A DNA stretch of 64,000 bases from Streptomyces sp. NBC_01241 (GCF_041435435.1 NZ_CP108494.1:7226501-7290500); one strand, 5' to 3'. Shown: positions 17,232 to 29,345, numbered from the stretch's first letter. The notes: generated by a model from the letters alone, not told the origin. Translations and numbers: made by a program.

Positions 17232-17696
17232 ATGACCCGCACCGTCATCCACGGTGGCCTCGTCATCACCGCGTCCGACGAAATGCATGCCGACGTACTC
17301 ATCGAGGGCGGTCGCATCGCCGCCCTCGCGGCAGCCGACACCGACGCGGCCGAGAGCTGGAGCGCCGACCGGCGGATCGACGCCACCGGCAAATACGTCA
17401 TCCCGGGCGGTGTCGACGCGCATACGCACATGGAGATGCCGTTCGGCGGCACCTACGCCTCCGACACCTTCGAGACCGGTACGCGGGCCGCGGCCCGGGG
17501 CGGCACCACCACGATCGTCGACTTCGCCATCCAGTCCGTGGGCCACGCGGTCCGCGAAGGGCTCGACGCCTGGTACGCGAAGGCCGACGGCAACTGCGCC
17601 ATCGACTACGCCTTCCACATGATCCTTTCCGACGTGAACGAGTCCTCGCTCAAGGAGAGGACCTTCTCGTATCGGAGGGAGTCACCTCCTTCAAGG
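17232..17696 (+). pseudogene. hydA: dihydropyrimidinase, 5' half of an interrupted gene
   Basis: The N-terminal 155 codons of a hydantoinase/dihydropyrimidinase: VIPGGVDAHTHMEMPFGG holds the first metal-binding HxH and SDVNESSLKE precedes the carboxylated-lysine region. A single T is missing at 17658-17659 (GAGAGG for GAGATGG); with it restored the frame runs on to GVTSFK. The homology stops at TTCAAGG (17690-17696). The remaining part lies 12 kb away at 29768, beginning with the same codon. The coding style is high-GC like the operon, unlike the complete copy that follows. The gene would have turned dihydrouracil into N-carbamoyl-beta-alanine. Confidence 0.9.
17690..17696 (+). repeat. left 7-bp junction repeat TTCAAGG of insert 1
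   Basis: TTCAAGG is the last sequence shared with native hydA before foreign DNA; the same heptamer occurs at the right junction (29768-29774). The insert sequence after it (GGTTTCATTGG) also partly resembles the native continuation (GTGTTCATGG). Confidence 0.6.
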
Positions 17697-17891
17697 GTTT
17701 CATTGGCTCGGGTGACCAGGAATGTTCAGTACTCGTAGGCATCTGACCTGCAGGGACGCGGAGATCTCGAACGGCCGGCGGGGCGGAGTCGCCTATCTGT
17801 CCCGCCGGTAGATCCTCATCGGGGCGCACCGGGCGGGCAAGAACGGTTCAAGAGCGAACGCCGTTGATCCGACGCGAATGGAGCAGAAGCT

Positions 17892-19283
17892 ATGGCACGC
17901 ACTCTCATCACGGGCGGACTGGTGATCACGGCCTCCGACGAGTTGCACGTCGATGTGCTCGTCGACGGCAGCCGCGTCGTGGCCATGGCCACCCATGACA
18001 GTCATGGGTGGACGGCCGACCATGTCATCGACGCTGCCGGGAAGTACGTGATTCCGGGTGGGGTCGATGGTCACACGCATATGGAGATGCCGTTCGGTGG
18101 CACGTTCGCTTCCGATACTTTCGAGACCGGTACCCGGGCTGCGGCGTGGGGCGGCACGACAACCATCATCGACTTTGCGATCCAGTCCAAGGGCGGGTCC
18201 CTAAGTGAAGGGCTCGATGCCTGGCATGAAAAGGCGAATGGAAAGTGTGCGATCGACTACGCGTTCCACATGATTATGTCCGATGTGAACGAGTCCTCGC
18301 TCAGAGAGATGGACGGGCTCGTCTCGGCCGGCGTCACATCATTCAAACTTTTCACCGCGTACCCGGGGGTCTTCCTCTCTGACGATGGTCAGATCCTTCG
18401 AGCCATGCAGCGCGCCGGCTCGAACGGTGGGCTGGTAATGACGCATGCGGAGAACGGTCTCGCGATCGACGTGCTCGTAGAGCAGGCGCTGGCACGTGGT
18501 GAGAGGGACCCGCGTTATCACGGCGAAGTCCGAAAGGCGCTCCTTGAAGCGGAGGCGACGCACCGGGTGATCAAGCTCAGCCAAGTTGCGGGTTCTCCCC
18601 TCTACGTGGTGCATGTGTCAGCTCAGGAGGCCGTTGCTGAATTGGCGAGAGCTCGGGACGAGGGGCTACCTGTGTTCGGCGAGACGTGTCCGCAGTACCT
18701 CTTCCTGTCGACCGACAACCTCGCTGAGCCTGAATTCGAAGGCGCGAAGTACGTTTGCTCCACGCCGCTGCGCCCGAAGGAGCACCAGGAAGCTTTGTGG
18801 CGTGGGTTGCGGACGAATGATCTGCAGGTGGTGTCCACGGACCATTGCCCGTTTTGCTTTAAGGGGCAGAAGGAGATGGGGCGGGGAGACTTCTCGAAGA
18901 TCCCGAATGGCATGCCGGGTGTCGAGAACCGCATGGATCTGTTGCACCAGGCCGTTGTTGACGGGCATATCAGCCGACGTCGCTGGATCGAGATTGCCTG
19001 TGCTGCGCCTGCTCGTATGTTTGGCCTGTATCCGAAGAAGGGCACGATCGCTCCGGGAGCGGACGCCGACATCGTCATCTACGACCCGACTGCCGAGCAG
19101 ATCATTTCCGCAGAGACGCATCACATGAATGTCGACTACTCGGCTTACGAGGGCAAGCGTGTAATGGGGCGGGTTGAGACCGTGCTGTCGCGCGGGGTTC
19201 CAGTGATCGACAACCGTGCGTACGTGGGGAAGGCCGGGCACGGATCCTACTTGCCGCGAGGTATTTGCCAGTACACGAACTGA
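17892..19283 (+). CDS. hydA: dihydropyrimidinase, complete second copy
   Basis: A 463-residue cyclic amidohydrolase converting 5,6-dihydropyrimidines to N-carbamoyl-beta-amino acids. All expected ligands are present: His61 and His63 (GHTHMEMPFGG), the carboxylated Lys152 (TSFKLF), His185 (THAENG), a His in VVHVSA, and the Asp in STDHCPF. The sequence differs clearly from the interrupted native copy, and codon choice has many T- or A-ending codons (for example GATGGTCAGATCCTTCGA), unlike its neighbours, indicating a different origin. It can supply the function lost by the split gene. It lacks the TCTACG operator, so its regulation probably differs. Confidence 0.93.
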   Translation: MARTLITGGLVITASDELHVDVLVDGSRVVAMATHDSHGWTADHVIDAAGKYVIPGGVDGHTHMEMPFGGTFASDTFETGTRAAAWGGTTTIIDFAIQSKGGSLSEGLDAWHEKANGKCAIDYAFHMIMSDVNESSLREMDGLVSAGVTSFKLFTAYPGVFLSDDGQILRAMQRAGSNGGLVMTHAENGLAIDVLVEQALARGERDPRYHGEVRKALLEAEATHRVIKLSQVAGSPLYVVHVSAQEAVAELARARDEGLPVFGETCPQYLFLSTDNLAEPEFEGAKYVCSTPLRPKEHQEALWRGLRTNDLQVVSTDHCPFCFKGQKEMGRGDFSKIPNGMPGVENRMDLLHQAVVDGHISRRRWIEIACAAPARMFGLYPKKGTIAPGADADIVIYDPTAEQIISAETHHMNVDYSAYEGKRVMGRVETVLSRGVPVIDNRAYVGKAGHGSYLPRGICQYTN

Positions 19284-19289
19284 ATCGGC

Positions 19290-19678
19290 AGGGTCCGGTG
19301 ATCGCTGGTCCTCCATCCCGCCCCGGTATGCCTGATGGATGGTCCCCCCGTTCGCGGGCACCCGCCGCATGTTGTTGGGCACGGGCGATAGTCGAGTCCA
19401 CCGGGACGTCCCAGGTGATCAGTCCCTCGGCGTCGGCCTGGGCCTGCAGTTGCTCGAATATGCGATGTCGGGTGCCGTCCCGCTGCCAACGCCGGAACAG
19501 GCCGCAGACCGTCTCCCGCGGGCCGTACCGCTCGGGCACGTCCCGCCAGGGAGCGCCAGCGTATGCCGTCTATCAACTGTCGCTCGGTGTGCACCGGTGG
19601 CCGTCCAGGCTTCCTTCCGATCGGGAGCAGTGGCTCCGGCTTCGCCCACTGCGCATTCGTCAGATCGCGCCTCCCCAT
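19290..19678 (-). mobile_element. IS5-family transposase remnant
   Basis: On the minus strand from ATG 19678 the N terminus of an IS5-type transposase reads MGRRDLTNAQW, GRKPGRPPVHTERQLIDGIRWR. About 11 bases are then missing and the frame changes to PWRDVPERYGPRETVCGLFRRWQ, DGTRHRIFEQLQAQADAEG, DVPVDSTIARAQQHAAG. The DDE core beyond the first Asp region is gone. It lies immediately behind the foreign hydA and facing it. Confidence 0.8.
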
Positions 19679-19710
19679 GAAGTGGATCTCGACACGTCGA
19701 GATCCACTTC
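19679..19710. repeat. 32-bp near-perfect palindrome abutting the transposase start
   Basis: GAAGTGGATCTCGAC and its reverse complement separated by 2 bases, starting one base beyond the ATG of the IS5 remnant. It may be an IS end structure or a hairpin that blocks read-through translation of the transposase. Confidence 0.7.
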
Positions 19711-19755
19711 TGAAACGCATCTCAGTTCGGTGGGGAGGAGGGAGCGAGGCGGACT

Positions 19756-20967
19756 TCATGTCCAGAGCTGTTCGCCGAGAGTCCCGGCGGGTGCGGTGCC
19801 GGGCAGGACGTAGGCCACGGCCGAGGCCCGGTGTTGGAGGAAGGGGGTGAGGGCGTCGCGGGCGGCCAGACGGTCCTGGACGCGGGTGAACCGGGCAGGG
19901 TCGCGCATGAAGGCGCAGAAGAGAAGGCCGCGGTCGGTCGGGCCGTCGTCGTAGCTGTAGCTGCGGCGGAGCATACGTGCGCCGCCGTCGAAGCGGGGGC
20001 TGGCAAGACGCACGTGGGCGGTGGCCGGGATGACGTAGGAACCGTCGGGGTTCTTGGCGTAGATGTCCGGCTCGTCATGCTCGGCGGTGCCGCTGAGGGG
20101 GACGCCGTCGCGGGCGCGGCGGCCGATCACCCGGTCGTGCTCGCCCTCGGGGAGGGCCGCGAAGCCGGTGACGTCCATGCGGATCCTGCGGTAGACCAGA
20201 ACGGTGCCGTTCTGGTGGGCTCCGGGTGGGCCCCAGACCCACTGCTCGGCCGCCGCGTGATCGGGGTTGGCGATGCCGTCCTTGGAGCCGAACAGGTTGC
20301 GAGGGGTGGTGCCCGGGGTCGTGGGGGGCAGGAAGCCGGACTGGGTCCAGCGTGGTACGGCGCCGGCGGCGTGCGCGGCCGTGTCGACGAGTTCGGCAAC
20401 GATGGTGAGCGTCCAGCGGTCGGCTGCGCACAGTTGGACCAAAAGATCGCCGTTGCTGCGGTGCGGGTCGAGACGGTCGCCGGGGAAGGACGGCAACTCA
20501 CCGAAGGAAGCGGGGACGTTGAGGCCGAGTCGGGCGGCGAGGGCGGGGCCGATGCCGACCAGGGAGGTGAGCCGGGTTGTGCCGCCGCTCTGGAGTCGCG
20601 GATCCGGCGGGGCGTCGGAGGCCGCGGCGGCGAGCGTGCGGGTCAGCGCGCCGAGGACGCCTCGCAGGGTCTTCCGGTCGGTGGCGGCGGAGGCCTTCGG
20701 GAGGTCGAAGGAGAGCAGGTGCGTCACCGGTTGCTGGGGCGCCGTGACGCCCGCCTGCCGGGCGCCGTGGAAGAGGATCGCGGTCTCGGCCGAGGGGGCG
20801 CCGGTGGTGGCACGGCCGGCTGTCCGATCGTCCCTCACCAGTTCGTCGGCCGCCGCGCCGATCCCGGCGGCGAGCACCGCCCCGCCGGCGAGCAGTGCTC
20901 GACGCCGCCCGAAACGGGTTGCCGCGGGTCGGGATGAATCCTGCGCATTTCCCTGTTCGGTGGGCAT
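19756..20967 (-). CDS. Tat-exported DyP-type peroxidase
   Basis: A 403-residue dye-decolorising peroxidase. The N terminus has a twin-arginine signal (FGRRRALLAGGAVLAAG), so the haem protein is exported folded. Family hallmarks are the GxxDG motif as GSKDGIANP with the distal catalytic Asp, the haem-ligand His region in IPATAHVRLASP, and the distal Arg in RRSYSYDDG. Length fits class A/B DyPs of Streptomyces. No partner copper or iron-transport (EfeUOB) genes are adjacent. Only 30 bp separates its start from the divergent beta-helix gene, leaving little room for two promoters. Its 3' end abuts the IS5 remnant. Confidence 0.9.
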   Translation of the reverse strand: MPTEQGNAQDSSRPAATRFGRRRALLAGGAVLAAGIGAAADELVRDDRTAGRATTGAPSAETAILFHGARQAGVTAPQQPVTHLLSFDLPKASAATDRKTLRGVLGALTRTLAAAASDAPPDPRLQSGGTTRLTSLVGIGPALAARLGLNVPASFGELPSFPGDRLDPHRSNGDLLVQLCAADRWTLTIVAELVDTAAHAAGAVPRWTQSGFLPPTTPGTTPRNLFGSKDGIANPDHAAAEQWVWGPPGAHQNGTVLVYRRIRMDVTGFAALPEGEHDRVIGRRARDGVPLSGTAEHDEPDIYAKNPDGSYVIPATAHVRLASPRFDGGARMLRRSYSYDDGPTDRGLLFCAFMRDPARFTRVQDRLAARDALTPFLQHRASAVAYVLPGTAPAGTLGEQLWT

Positions 20968-20997
20968 ACGCCTATTGGAGACGATAAAACAACTGCC

Positions 20998-22362
20998 ATG
21001 CAAATCCTGTCTGCAGAAGGCATGTTGGCACGTACGGCGGTTTCGGTGGCGGTGTTCCGGGCGGCGCTGCGTCTGTCGGTGCTGGTTGTCTCGGCCGCCA
21101 TGGCGGCCACCGGGTGCTCCGGTACGGGGTCGACGTCCGCCGATGCGCGGCATCCGGCAGGGAGCGTGTTGCGCGTTCCGCAGGACTTCCGCTCGGTGCA
21201 GCAGGCGGTGGACGTCGCTCGTGAGGGTGAGACGGTGCTGGTCGGCCCGGGCGTGTACCGGGAGAGCGTGCGCGTCACCAAGTCCCGCGTGGTGCTGCGC
21301 GGAACGGACCGCAACGCGGTGGTCTTCGACGGCGGTGTGCGGCTGGCCAACGGCATCACCGTGACCGGCGCCGGCTCGGTGGTCGAGAACCTCACCGTGC
21401 ACGGCTACCTCGCCAACGGTGTGCTGTTCACCGGTGTCACCGACGAGCGGTTGCAGCAGCGCGGCGCCGGCGGCTCCGCCTACGACCCGCTGGACACCAC
21501 CCGCTTCCCTGCCGTCCAGGGCTTCCGCGCGACCCGGGTGACGGCGTACAACAACGGCCTGTACGGCATCTACGCCTTTGACGCGCGCGACGGGGTGATC
21601 GAGGACTCCTACGCCTCCGGGCACGCCGACTCCGGCATCTACGTCGGCCAGTGCAAGCCCTGCGACACCGTCGTCCGCGGCAACACCGTGGAGCGCAACG
21701 CGGTCGGCATCGAACTGACCAATGCCTCGGACGGCCTGTCGGTGCTGGGCAACCGCGTCGCCCACAACCGGGTCGGTGTCACGGTCAACTCCAATGATCT
21801 GGAGGCCCTCGCCCCGCAGCACGGCGCGGTGATCGCGGGCAACGTGGTCGCCGACAACAACGCCGCCGACACGCCCGAGCAGGCGGACGGAGGCTTCGGC
21901 ATCGGCATCGGCATCGGCGGTGGCACCGGGAACCGCGTCCAGCGCAATCTGGTCCGGGGCAACCGGGCGGCCGGGGTGGTCGTCACCGACCCGGCGGGGC
22001 ATCCGGCGAGCGGCAATCGCGTCGAGGGCAACCGCGCCACTGGCAACGGCACCGACCTCGTGCTGGCCTCGGCCGATCCCAGCAACTGTTTCGCGGACAA
22101 CCGTCCCGCCATCCAGAGCCCGGACGGCCTGGAGGGCCGCGCGGGCTGCGGCACCCGTCGGGGCGCGCTGCCCAGCGGCCGGACGGCGGTGGTGCAGGCG
22201 CCGCCCGGCGTCCCGTTCAGCCAGGTGCCGGCCCCGCCCGCCCAGCCGTCCATGCCGGACCCAACGGCCCCGGGCAGCCCGGCGACCAACCTGCCGGGGG
22301 CCGTCGACGCGGCCGCGTACCCGCTCCCGAAGGAGGCGGACGCCGTGCCGCGCTCGCGCTGA
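20998..22362 (+). CDS. right-handed beta-helix repeat lipoprotein
   Basis: A 454-residue exported protein. A hydrophobic leader ending in MAATGCSG gives a probable lipobox Cys. Residues roughly 60-360 are parallel beta-helix coils: the first is SVQQAVDVAREGETVLVGPG, and later ones contain repeated GNTVERNAVGIELTNASDG-type units, as in NosD/pectate-lyase-like proteins. The C terminus is Pro/Ala-rich and disordered. It may bind or cleave a polysaccharide, but no catalytic set is obvious. ATG 20998 is assumed; ATG 21022 with AGAAGG directly before it is an alternative. Confidence 0.85.
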   Translation: MQILSAEGMLARTAVSVAVFRAALRLSVLVVSAAMAATGCSGTGSTSADARHPAGSVLRVPQDFRSVQQAVDVAREGETVLVGPGVYRESVRVTKSRVVLRGTDRNAVVFDGGVRLANGITVTGAGSVVENLTVHGYLANGVLFTGVTDERLQQRGAGGSAYDPLDTTRFPAVQGFRATRVTAYNNGLYGIYAFDARDGVIEDSYASGHADSGIYVGQCKPCDTVVRGNTVERNAVGIELTNASDGLSVLGNRVAHNRVGVTVNSNDLEALAPQHGAVIAGNVVADNNAADTPEQADGGFGIGIGIGGGTGNRVQRNLVRGNRAAGVVVTDPAGHPASGNRVEGNRATGNGTDLVLASADPSNCFADNRPAIQSPDGLEGRAGCGTRRGALPSGRTAVVQAPPGVPFSQVPAPPAQPSMPDPTAPGSPATNLPGAVDAAAYPLPKEADAVPRSR

Positions 22363-22469
22363 GCACGGTGCTCCGGTGGACTCGGCCCCCGTTCACCATG
22401 ACGCCCTGGAGGGTGAGTTGAGGAGGGTCGTCGGCAATCGCGGAAGCCGGGGCGCATGGCACGGAGATG

Positions 22470-23300
22470 TCAACCGGTGCCCCAGGGCGTCCCGGGGAGC
22501 TTCGCGCGGCCGTCGCGTCCGGAGAACTCCACGGTGGTCGGGGTCCCCAGGCCCGATATCCGCATCGTCACCCGCCGCAGGCCGCCGTCGCCGTCGATCC
22601 AGTACGTCAGCGGCGACCGTCCGCCGTCGGGCCCCGCACTGGGCGTGGCGCCCTGGGCGCGCGGCCCGGCGAACCGGTCGTAGTTGCGGTCGTCGATGCG
22701 ATCACGCTCCAGCCAGCGAGCCCCGGACTGTGCGAGCAACAGCGGGTTGTCGGGGCGGTCCGCACCGAGCTCGATCAGCAACTGGAGCCCGGCGTCCAGG
22801 GGATCGGTCGTGTAGGAGCGCGCGGACCAGCCCGAGCGCGGGATGTGCTCGGCCTGCTGCCAGGGCGGGCTGTTGTCGCCCTCCGGTGCGGGGGCGAGGC
22901 CGAGGCCGCCGGTGTCCCAGACGATCAGGCCGTGGTCGAGCTGCCCAGCGACGGGCCCGGCAGATCCGGAGACCTCGGTGGAACCGGTGACCTGGTAACT
23001 CCCCACGGCCCGATGGGTTCGGTAGTCCACGACCCCCCTGACCCGCACCACCACTCCGCCGCCCTCGGTGGCGGTGAGGGTCACCGCCACGGGACTGGCC
23101 TGGTACAGATTCAGCCGCGACAGCGCCAACCTGGACGCCTCCTCCGTCGTCACCGGCCGCTCCGTGGCGGTGTCGTCGGAGAAGGTCCGGTAGGCGGCCA
23201 GGCCGCCCGCTGCGACACCGCACGCCGTGATCGCGATCAGTGTTCTCAACCAGAGGGCCCGACGCGGCGTACGGCCGTCGGTCTTTCTCTTCCGAGCCAT
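22470..23300 (-). CDS. membrane-anchored protein of unknown function
   Basis: A 276-residue protein with a basic N terminus (MARKRKTDGRTPRR), one transmembrane segment (LIAITACGVAAGGLAAY) and an extracytoplasmic domain. The soluble part has alternating strand-like sequence (VAVTLTATEGGGVVVRVRG, YWIDGDGGLRRVTMRISG) that recalls LppX/LprAFG-like or anti-sigma output folds, but I cannot assign it. It follows the LAXTG surface protein on the same strand with 117 bp between, so they may be cotranscribed. Confidence 0.75.
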   Translation of the reverse strand: MARKRKTDGRTPRRALWLRTLIAITACGVAAGGLAAYRTFSDDTATERPVTTEEASRLALSRLNLYQASPVAVTLTATEGGGVVVRVRGVVDYRTHRAVGSYQVTGSTEVSGSAGPVAGQLDHGLIVWDTGGLGLAPAPEGDNSPPWQQAEHIPRSGWSARSYTTDPLDAGLQLLIELGADRPDNPLLLAQSGARWLERDRIDDRNYDRFAGPRAQGATPSAGPDGGRSPLTYWIDGDGGLRRVTMRISGLGTPTTVEFSGRDGRAKLPGTPWGTG

Positions 23301-23417
23301 GCGGTCGCCTTCTCTCGTCGGTCGGTCACACAGGAGGGCGGGTTCGCGAACCGCTGGTCCGCGAACCCGCCCAGTCCGGCCCAGTGGGTCACCGGTGCCG
23401 GTCGCCCCGCTTCGGGG

Positions 23418-26231
<2,814 letters not shown>

Positions 26232-26493
26232 CCCCTGCTCTCAGCGTTCAGAAGGGCCTGATGCCCTGCTCGTGAGGGAGTACGTAGAGATGCGGAGAAC
26301 CGCCTTGCCAGCGATCTTAGAAGGGTTTTAGGCAAGATCGTGGCGGAATGGCGAACTCGTCCTCCGCCAAACGCTCGCGTAACGGCCTCTGAGTTTGCTC
26401 TGTCGGGGATCTTGGTGTTTCCCGGTGCGCGAGCGTGATCGGCGGGCATGCTCGTGGCTGTTTCGTTGACCGATACAGCTGCCGCGGTGTCCG

Positions 26494-26784
26494 TTGTCGC
26501 TCCGTCCCCGTTCGGGTGAGCGGGTCCCGTCTCTGACCGCGCAGATCGCACGGGCGAGCAATCCGGCCGGTACGACGGCGATGTGGGTCAGAGACCGGAT
26601 GGACGGGCTGTGGTGCGACGAGGACTTCGCGGGCTGGTACCCGCGCGACGGGCGTCCCGGACTCTCGCCCGCCCAACTGGCCACCGTCTGCGTGCTGCAG
26701 TTCCTGCTCGGCCTGCCGGACCGGCAGGCAGCGGAGGCGGTCCGCTGCCGGGTTGAGGTTGTGAAGGCGTACACCAAGCCATGA
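26494..26784 (+). mobile_element. IS1182-family transposase N-terminal remnant
   Basis: The reading TAQIARASNPAGTTAMWVRD, LSPAQLATVCVLQFLLGLP and DRQAAEAVRCRV matches the start of IS1182-type transposases, where the next residues should be DWKYALGL. Instead the frame leaves the family at VEVVKAYTKP and stops. The catalytic domain is absent. It marks a rearrangement point inside insert 1. Confidence 0.82.
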
Positions 26785-26948
26785 GCGCCAGCGCCCACCG
26801 CCACAGCCTCGCCCTCGGCCCTCCCCCGCCTTCGGCTCACAGAAGGCACGCATCATCCACACGCTGGCCGCACAAGTGACGGAATGACAAGATCACGTGG
26901 CACGGTGCCCGAAGGCGCCGTCACTCCGTCCTCCAGGGAGTTCCCCAC

Positions 26949-27833
26949 GTGATGAAGAAGATATGGCCGGTCGTCCTTGGCGCCCTGCTCCTCCTCGGCG
27001 TCGCCGCACCGCCCAGCCAGGCCGCCGAGCCAAAGAACCTCCAGGTCATGTCGTGGAACATGTGCGGAAGCCAACGCGACTCCTGGGGCTGCGCGGGTAC
27101 TGGCACCCCCGACCAGAAGACGGACGTGGTCACCTATCACGTGCAGCACGACTACGTGCAGGCCGTTTTGCTGCAGGAGATCTGCGAGGACGACCTCACC
27201 CTGCTCATGGGCAAACTCGGCTCCGGGTGGAGCAAGAGCTTCGCGCCGTACCAGTGGGGCCAGGAGGGCGTGAAGTGGAACAGTCGGTGCGGCAACGACG
27301 GGGCAGGCAACCGCGCCGACCGCATCGGCACTGCCATCGTGATCAAGGCGGGCATGAAGGACGCGAAGCAGTACCCGATCACGGAACCCTGGATCGGGCA
27401 GCAGCAGCCCTTCCACTGCGCCACGGCGACCTACTGGGACGTCACTCTCTGCGCGGTCCACAACTCCCTGCGCGAGGCCAACCCGGAGCACCCCGACTGG
27501 GACTACCGCGACGACCAGCTGAAGGACATCCAGAACGTCGTCACGCAGTTCCCCCGCGTGGTCTTCGGCGGGGACTTCAACTCCCTGCCCCCGGACTGGC
27601 CGGGCAACACCACCGCCTGGATCTGGCCGGCCGACCTGTACTCCAAGGGCCCCGGCACCCCGGGCTTCCAGGAGTGCGACCAGCAGAACGCGGCACGTAC
27701 CGGTCGCGCCACCCACGACGGCGGCTGGAAACTCGACTACCTCTTCAGCAGCGAACCGCGCCGCTGGTGCGGGCTGGGCGACAGCGCCTACTCGGACCAT
27801 CACGTGCTCATCGAGAGCGTGGCCGTGCAGTGA
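26949..27833 (+). CDS. secreted endonuclease/exonuclease/phosphatase-family protein
   Basis: A 294-residue EEP-superfamily protein with a signal peptide (VVLGALLLLGVAAPPSQA). The DNase I-like core is visible: LQVMSWNMCG, the metal-binding Glu in VLLQEICED, the VFGGDFNSLP strand with its catalytic Asp-Asn pair, and the terminal SDHH. Members include secreted nucleases, CdtB-like toxins and sphingomyelinases; the substrate here is unknown. GTG 26949 lies 8 bases after GGGAG; ATG 26952 is an alternative start. A 15-bp perfect hairpin follows the stop. Confidence 0.88.
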   Translation: MMKKIWPVVLGALLLLGVAAPPSQAAEPKNLQVMSWNMCGSQRDSWGCAGTGTPDQKTDVVTYHVQHDYVQAVLLQEICEDDLTLLMGKLGSGWSKSFAPYQWGQEGVKWNSRCGNDGAGNRADRIGTAIVIKAGMKDAKQYPITEPWIGQQQPFHCATATYWDVTLCAVHNSLREANPEHPDWDYRDDQLKDIQNVVTQFPRVVFGGDFNSLPPDWPGNTTAWIWPADLYSKGPGTPGFQECDQQNAARTGRATHDGGWKLDYLFSSEPRRWCGLGDSAYSDHHVLIESVAVQ

Positions 27834-27838
27834 TCGCG

Positions 27839-27873
27839 CCCGGTGGGCCCCTGGTGCACAGGGGCCCACCGGG
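27839..27873. terminator. perfect hairpin terminator after EEP gene
   Basis: 15-bp perfect stem, CCCGGTGGGCCCCTG with its complement, and a 5-base loop, starting 5 bases after the stop codon. Confidence 0.85.
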
Positions 27874-28214
27874 GCCTCGACCGTGCCCCCCTGGCCTTCT
27901 TCACGCCTCACGCGAGAGGCTGCCGACTGCCGCTCTCCTGTATACCAAGGAGCGGCTGGACGCCTCCGAACCCAAATCAGCCGGCTGTTCACCGCGGGCG
28001 CGGCCGGCACTGCACCGTGCTGCTGGTCTTGCTGGCCGGGCCGATGAAGGCCCGCCTGTCGTTCGCCGGGTGCACGCTCGGGACACTGGTCGTCCACGGC
28101 TCCCTGCCACCGAGGTCAGCCTGGCCGGGATGGTCTGGAGCTCAGCCGTGGCTTCCTGCTGCATATCTCGGCGTAGCGTGGGGCCCGGTTGTCTCTGGCC
28201 TTGGTCTTTCAGCT
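27874..28214. other. gap with no recognised gene
   Basis: I see no gene, RNA or repeat between the two terminator hairpins. Short open frames on both strands lack start signals and protein-like composition. Confidence 0.5.
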
Positions 28215-28246
28215 ACGGGTCCGCCGCCTTGTGGCGGCGGACCCGT
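28215..28246. terminator. hairpin terminator of the hypothetical gene at 28254-28769
   Basis: 14-bp perfect stem (ACGGGTCCGCCGCC and complement) with loop TTGT, 7 bases past the stop of the minus-strand gene. Confidence 0.8.
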
Positions 28247-28253
28247 TGTTCTT

Positions 28254-28769
28254 CTAGAGCCGGCGCCATTCGTCACCGACCTGGTCGGTCTGGCGGATGA
28301 TCTGTTCTTCGTCCGCGGGAGCGGGCCACACCTGAAGCAGGTACACCTCGACCGGGTCGTCGTCCGGGCCGAGACCGTCCTTGGCGCGTCCCTCGTCGCG
28401 GCCCCGGGCGTGGACACGCACGCGGTAGCTTCCCGGTCCGTTGGGGGCAAGGTCGGGCAGGTCCTCGGCTTCGCCGTCCTCCCAGGAGGTGACAAGAGCC
28501 GAGCCGGTGGTGGAGATGAACGACGTCTCCACCATCTCGTCCCAGTCACCGTCGTGGAGCGGTGGCTCGGACGGGTGCGTGGTGACGGTGACCTCGGCCG
28601 GTCCGACGGTCAGTCCGGTCAGGATGCCGGCCCCGTCCTCCTCGACGGCGATCAGCCCGTTGCCGGCGTCCGCGAGGTCCGGTGCCTGGTCGGTACCGAG
28701 GTCCGGGTCGACGATGTAGAACCGACGGGCATACACCCATACACGGGTGGTCCCGCGTTCCTCCGGCAT
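28254..28769 (-). CDS. hypothetical protein
   Basis: A 171-residue soluble acidic protein with a good ribosome binding site (GAGGAGA about 8 bases before the ATG). It opens with VWVYARRFYIVDPD and contains MVETSFISTTGSALVTSWE and YRVRVHARGRDEGRAKDG. The alternation of strands suggests a beta-rich fold, and RVRVHARGRD...YLLQVWPAP resembles conserved Streptomyces hypotheticals of contact-dependent or immunity type, but I cannot name a family. It is followed by a clear terminator and preceded on the same strand by an ISAzo13 remnant. Confidence 0.75.
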   Translation of the reverse strand: MPEERGTTRVWVYARRFYIVDPDLGTDQAPDLADAGNGLIAVEEDGAGILTGLTVGPAEVTVTTHPSEPPLHDGDWDEMVETSFISTTGSALVTSWEDGEAEDLPDLAPNGPGSYRVRVHARGRDEGRAKDGLGPDDDPVEVYLLQVWPAPADEEQIIRQTDQVGDEWRRL

Positions 28770-28787
28770 ACCGGTGTCTCCTCGGCG

Positions 28788-29345
28788 TCAGGAGATGGCG
28801 ATCCAGAAGGCGTCGCCGTTGAGGATCCTATTGTCCTTGTACGCCTTGAGCAGGTACGTGGATCCACCGGCGGTGCTGTTCTGCTTCTCGTTGATCATCC
28901 TGCGGCTGAAGACACCCGTCGCTCCGCCTTCCTCGGTCGACGCGCAGGGGGACTCGTCGCAGCTCTTGCCCGTCGGGCTCCACTGCGAAGTTCCGGGCAG
29001 AAAATGACAGACCGTCACCTCAAGGTCGGTCGCGTGCGCGAAGTCGGCCAGCACCTTCCTCCAGGCGCGGACCCGGTAGCCGTTGGGGCCGCCGGCGTCA
29101 GCGGTGATCAGCGGCCGGGTCGCGCCGGGGTAGTGGTGCCGCCCCTCACCGTGCCACCAGCGGCGCAGGGTGGCGACCGCGAACGCGGCGGTATCCCCGT
29201 CACAGCCCACCGACACCCAGCCGGCATCGGCATGCAGGTCGTAGATCCCGTACGGGACCGCCTTCTGCGCATCCTTCTCAGGAAATTCGTGCGCACGCAC
29301 CTGCACTGGCTGCCCGGCGCGGTGCCACTCGGTCCCCTCCGCCAC
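28788..29345 (-). pseudogene. ISAzo13 transposase fragment fused to the tail of another protein
   Basis: Residues 5-125 read as the catalytic core of an ISAzo13-type transposase: AVPYGIYDLHADAGWVSVG, RRWWHGEGRHHYPGA, LITADAGGPNGYRVRAWRK, VTVCHFLPGTSQW. The normal continuation (KW..IEHRLFS) is replaced after GTSQW by about 60 unrelated residues (SCDESPCASTEEGGATGVFS, YLLKAYKDNRILNGDAFWIA). The front of the transposase is also missing. The unrelated tail looks like the C terminus of a separate protein whose front has been overwritten. Confidence 0.78.
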
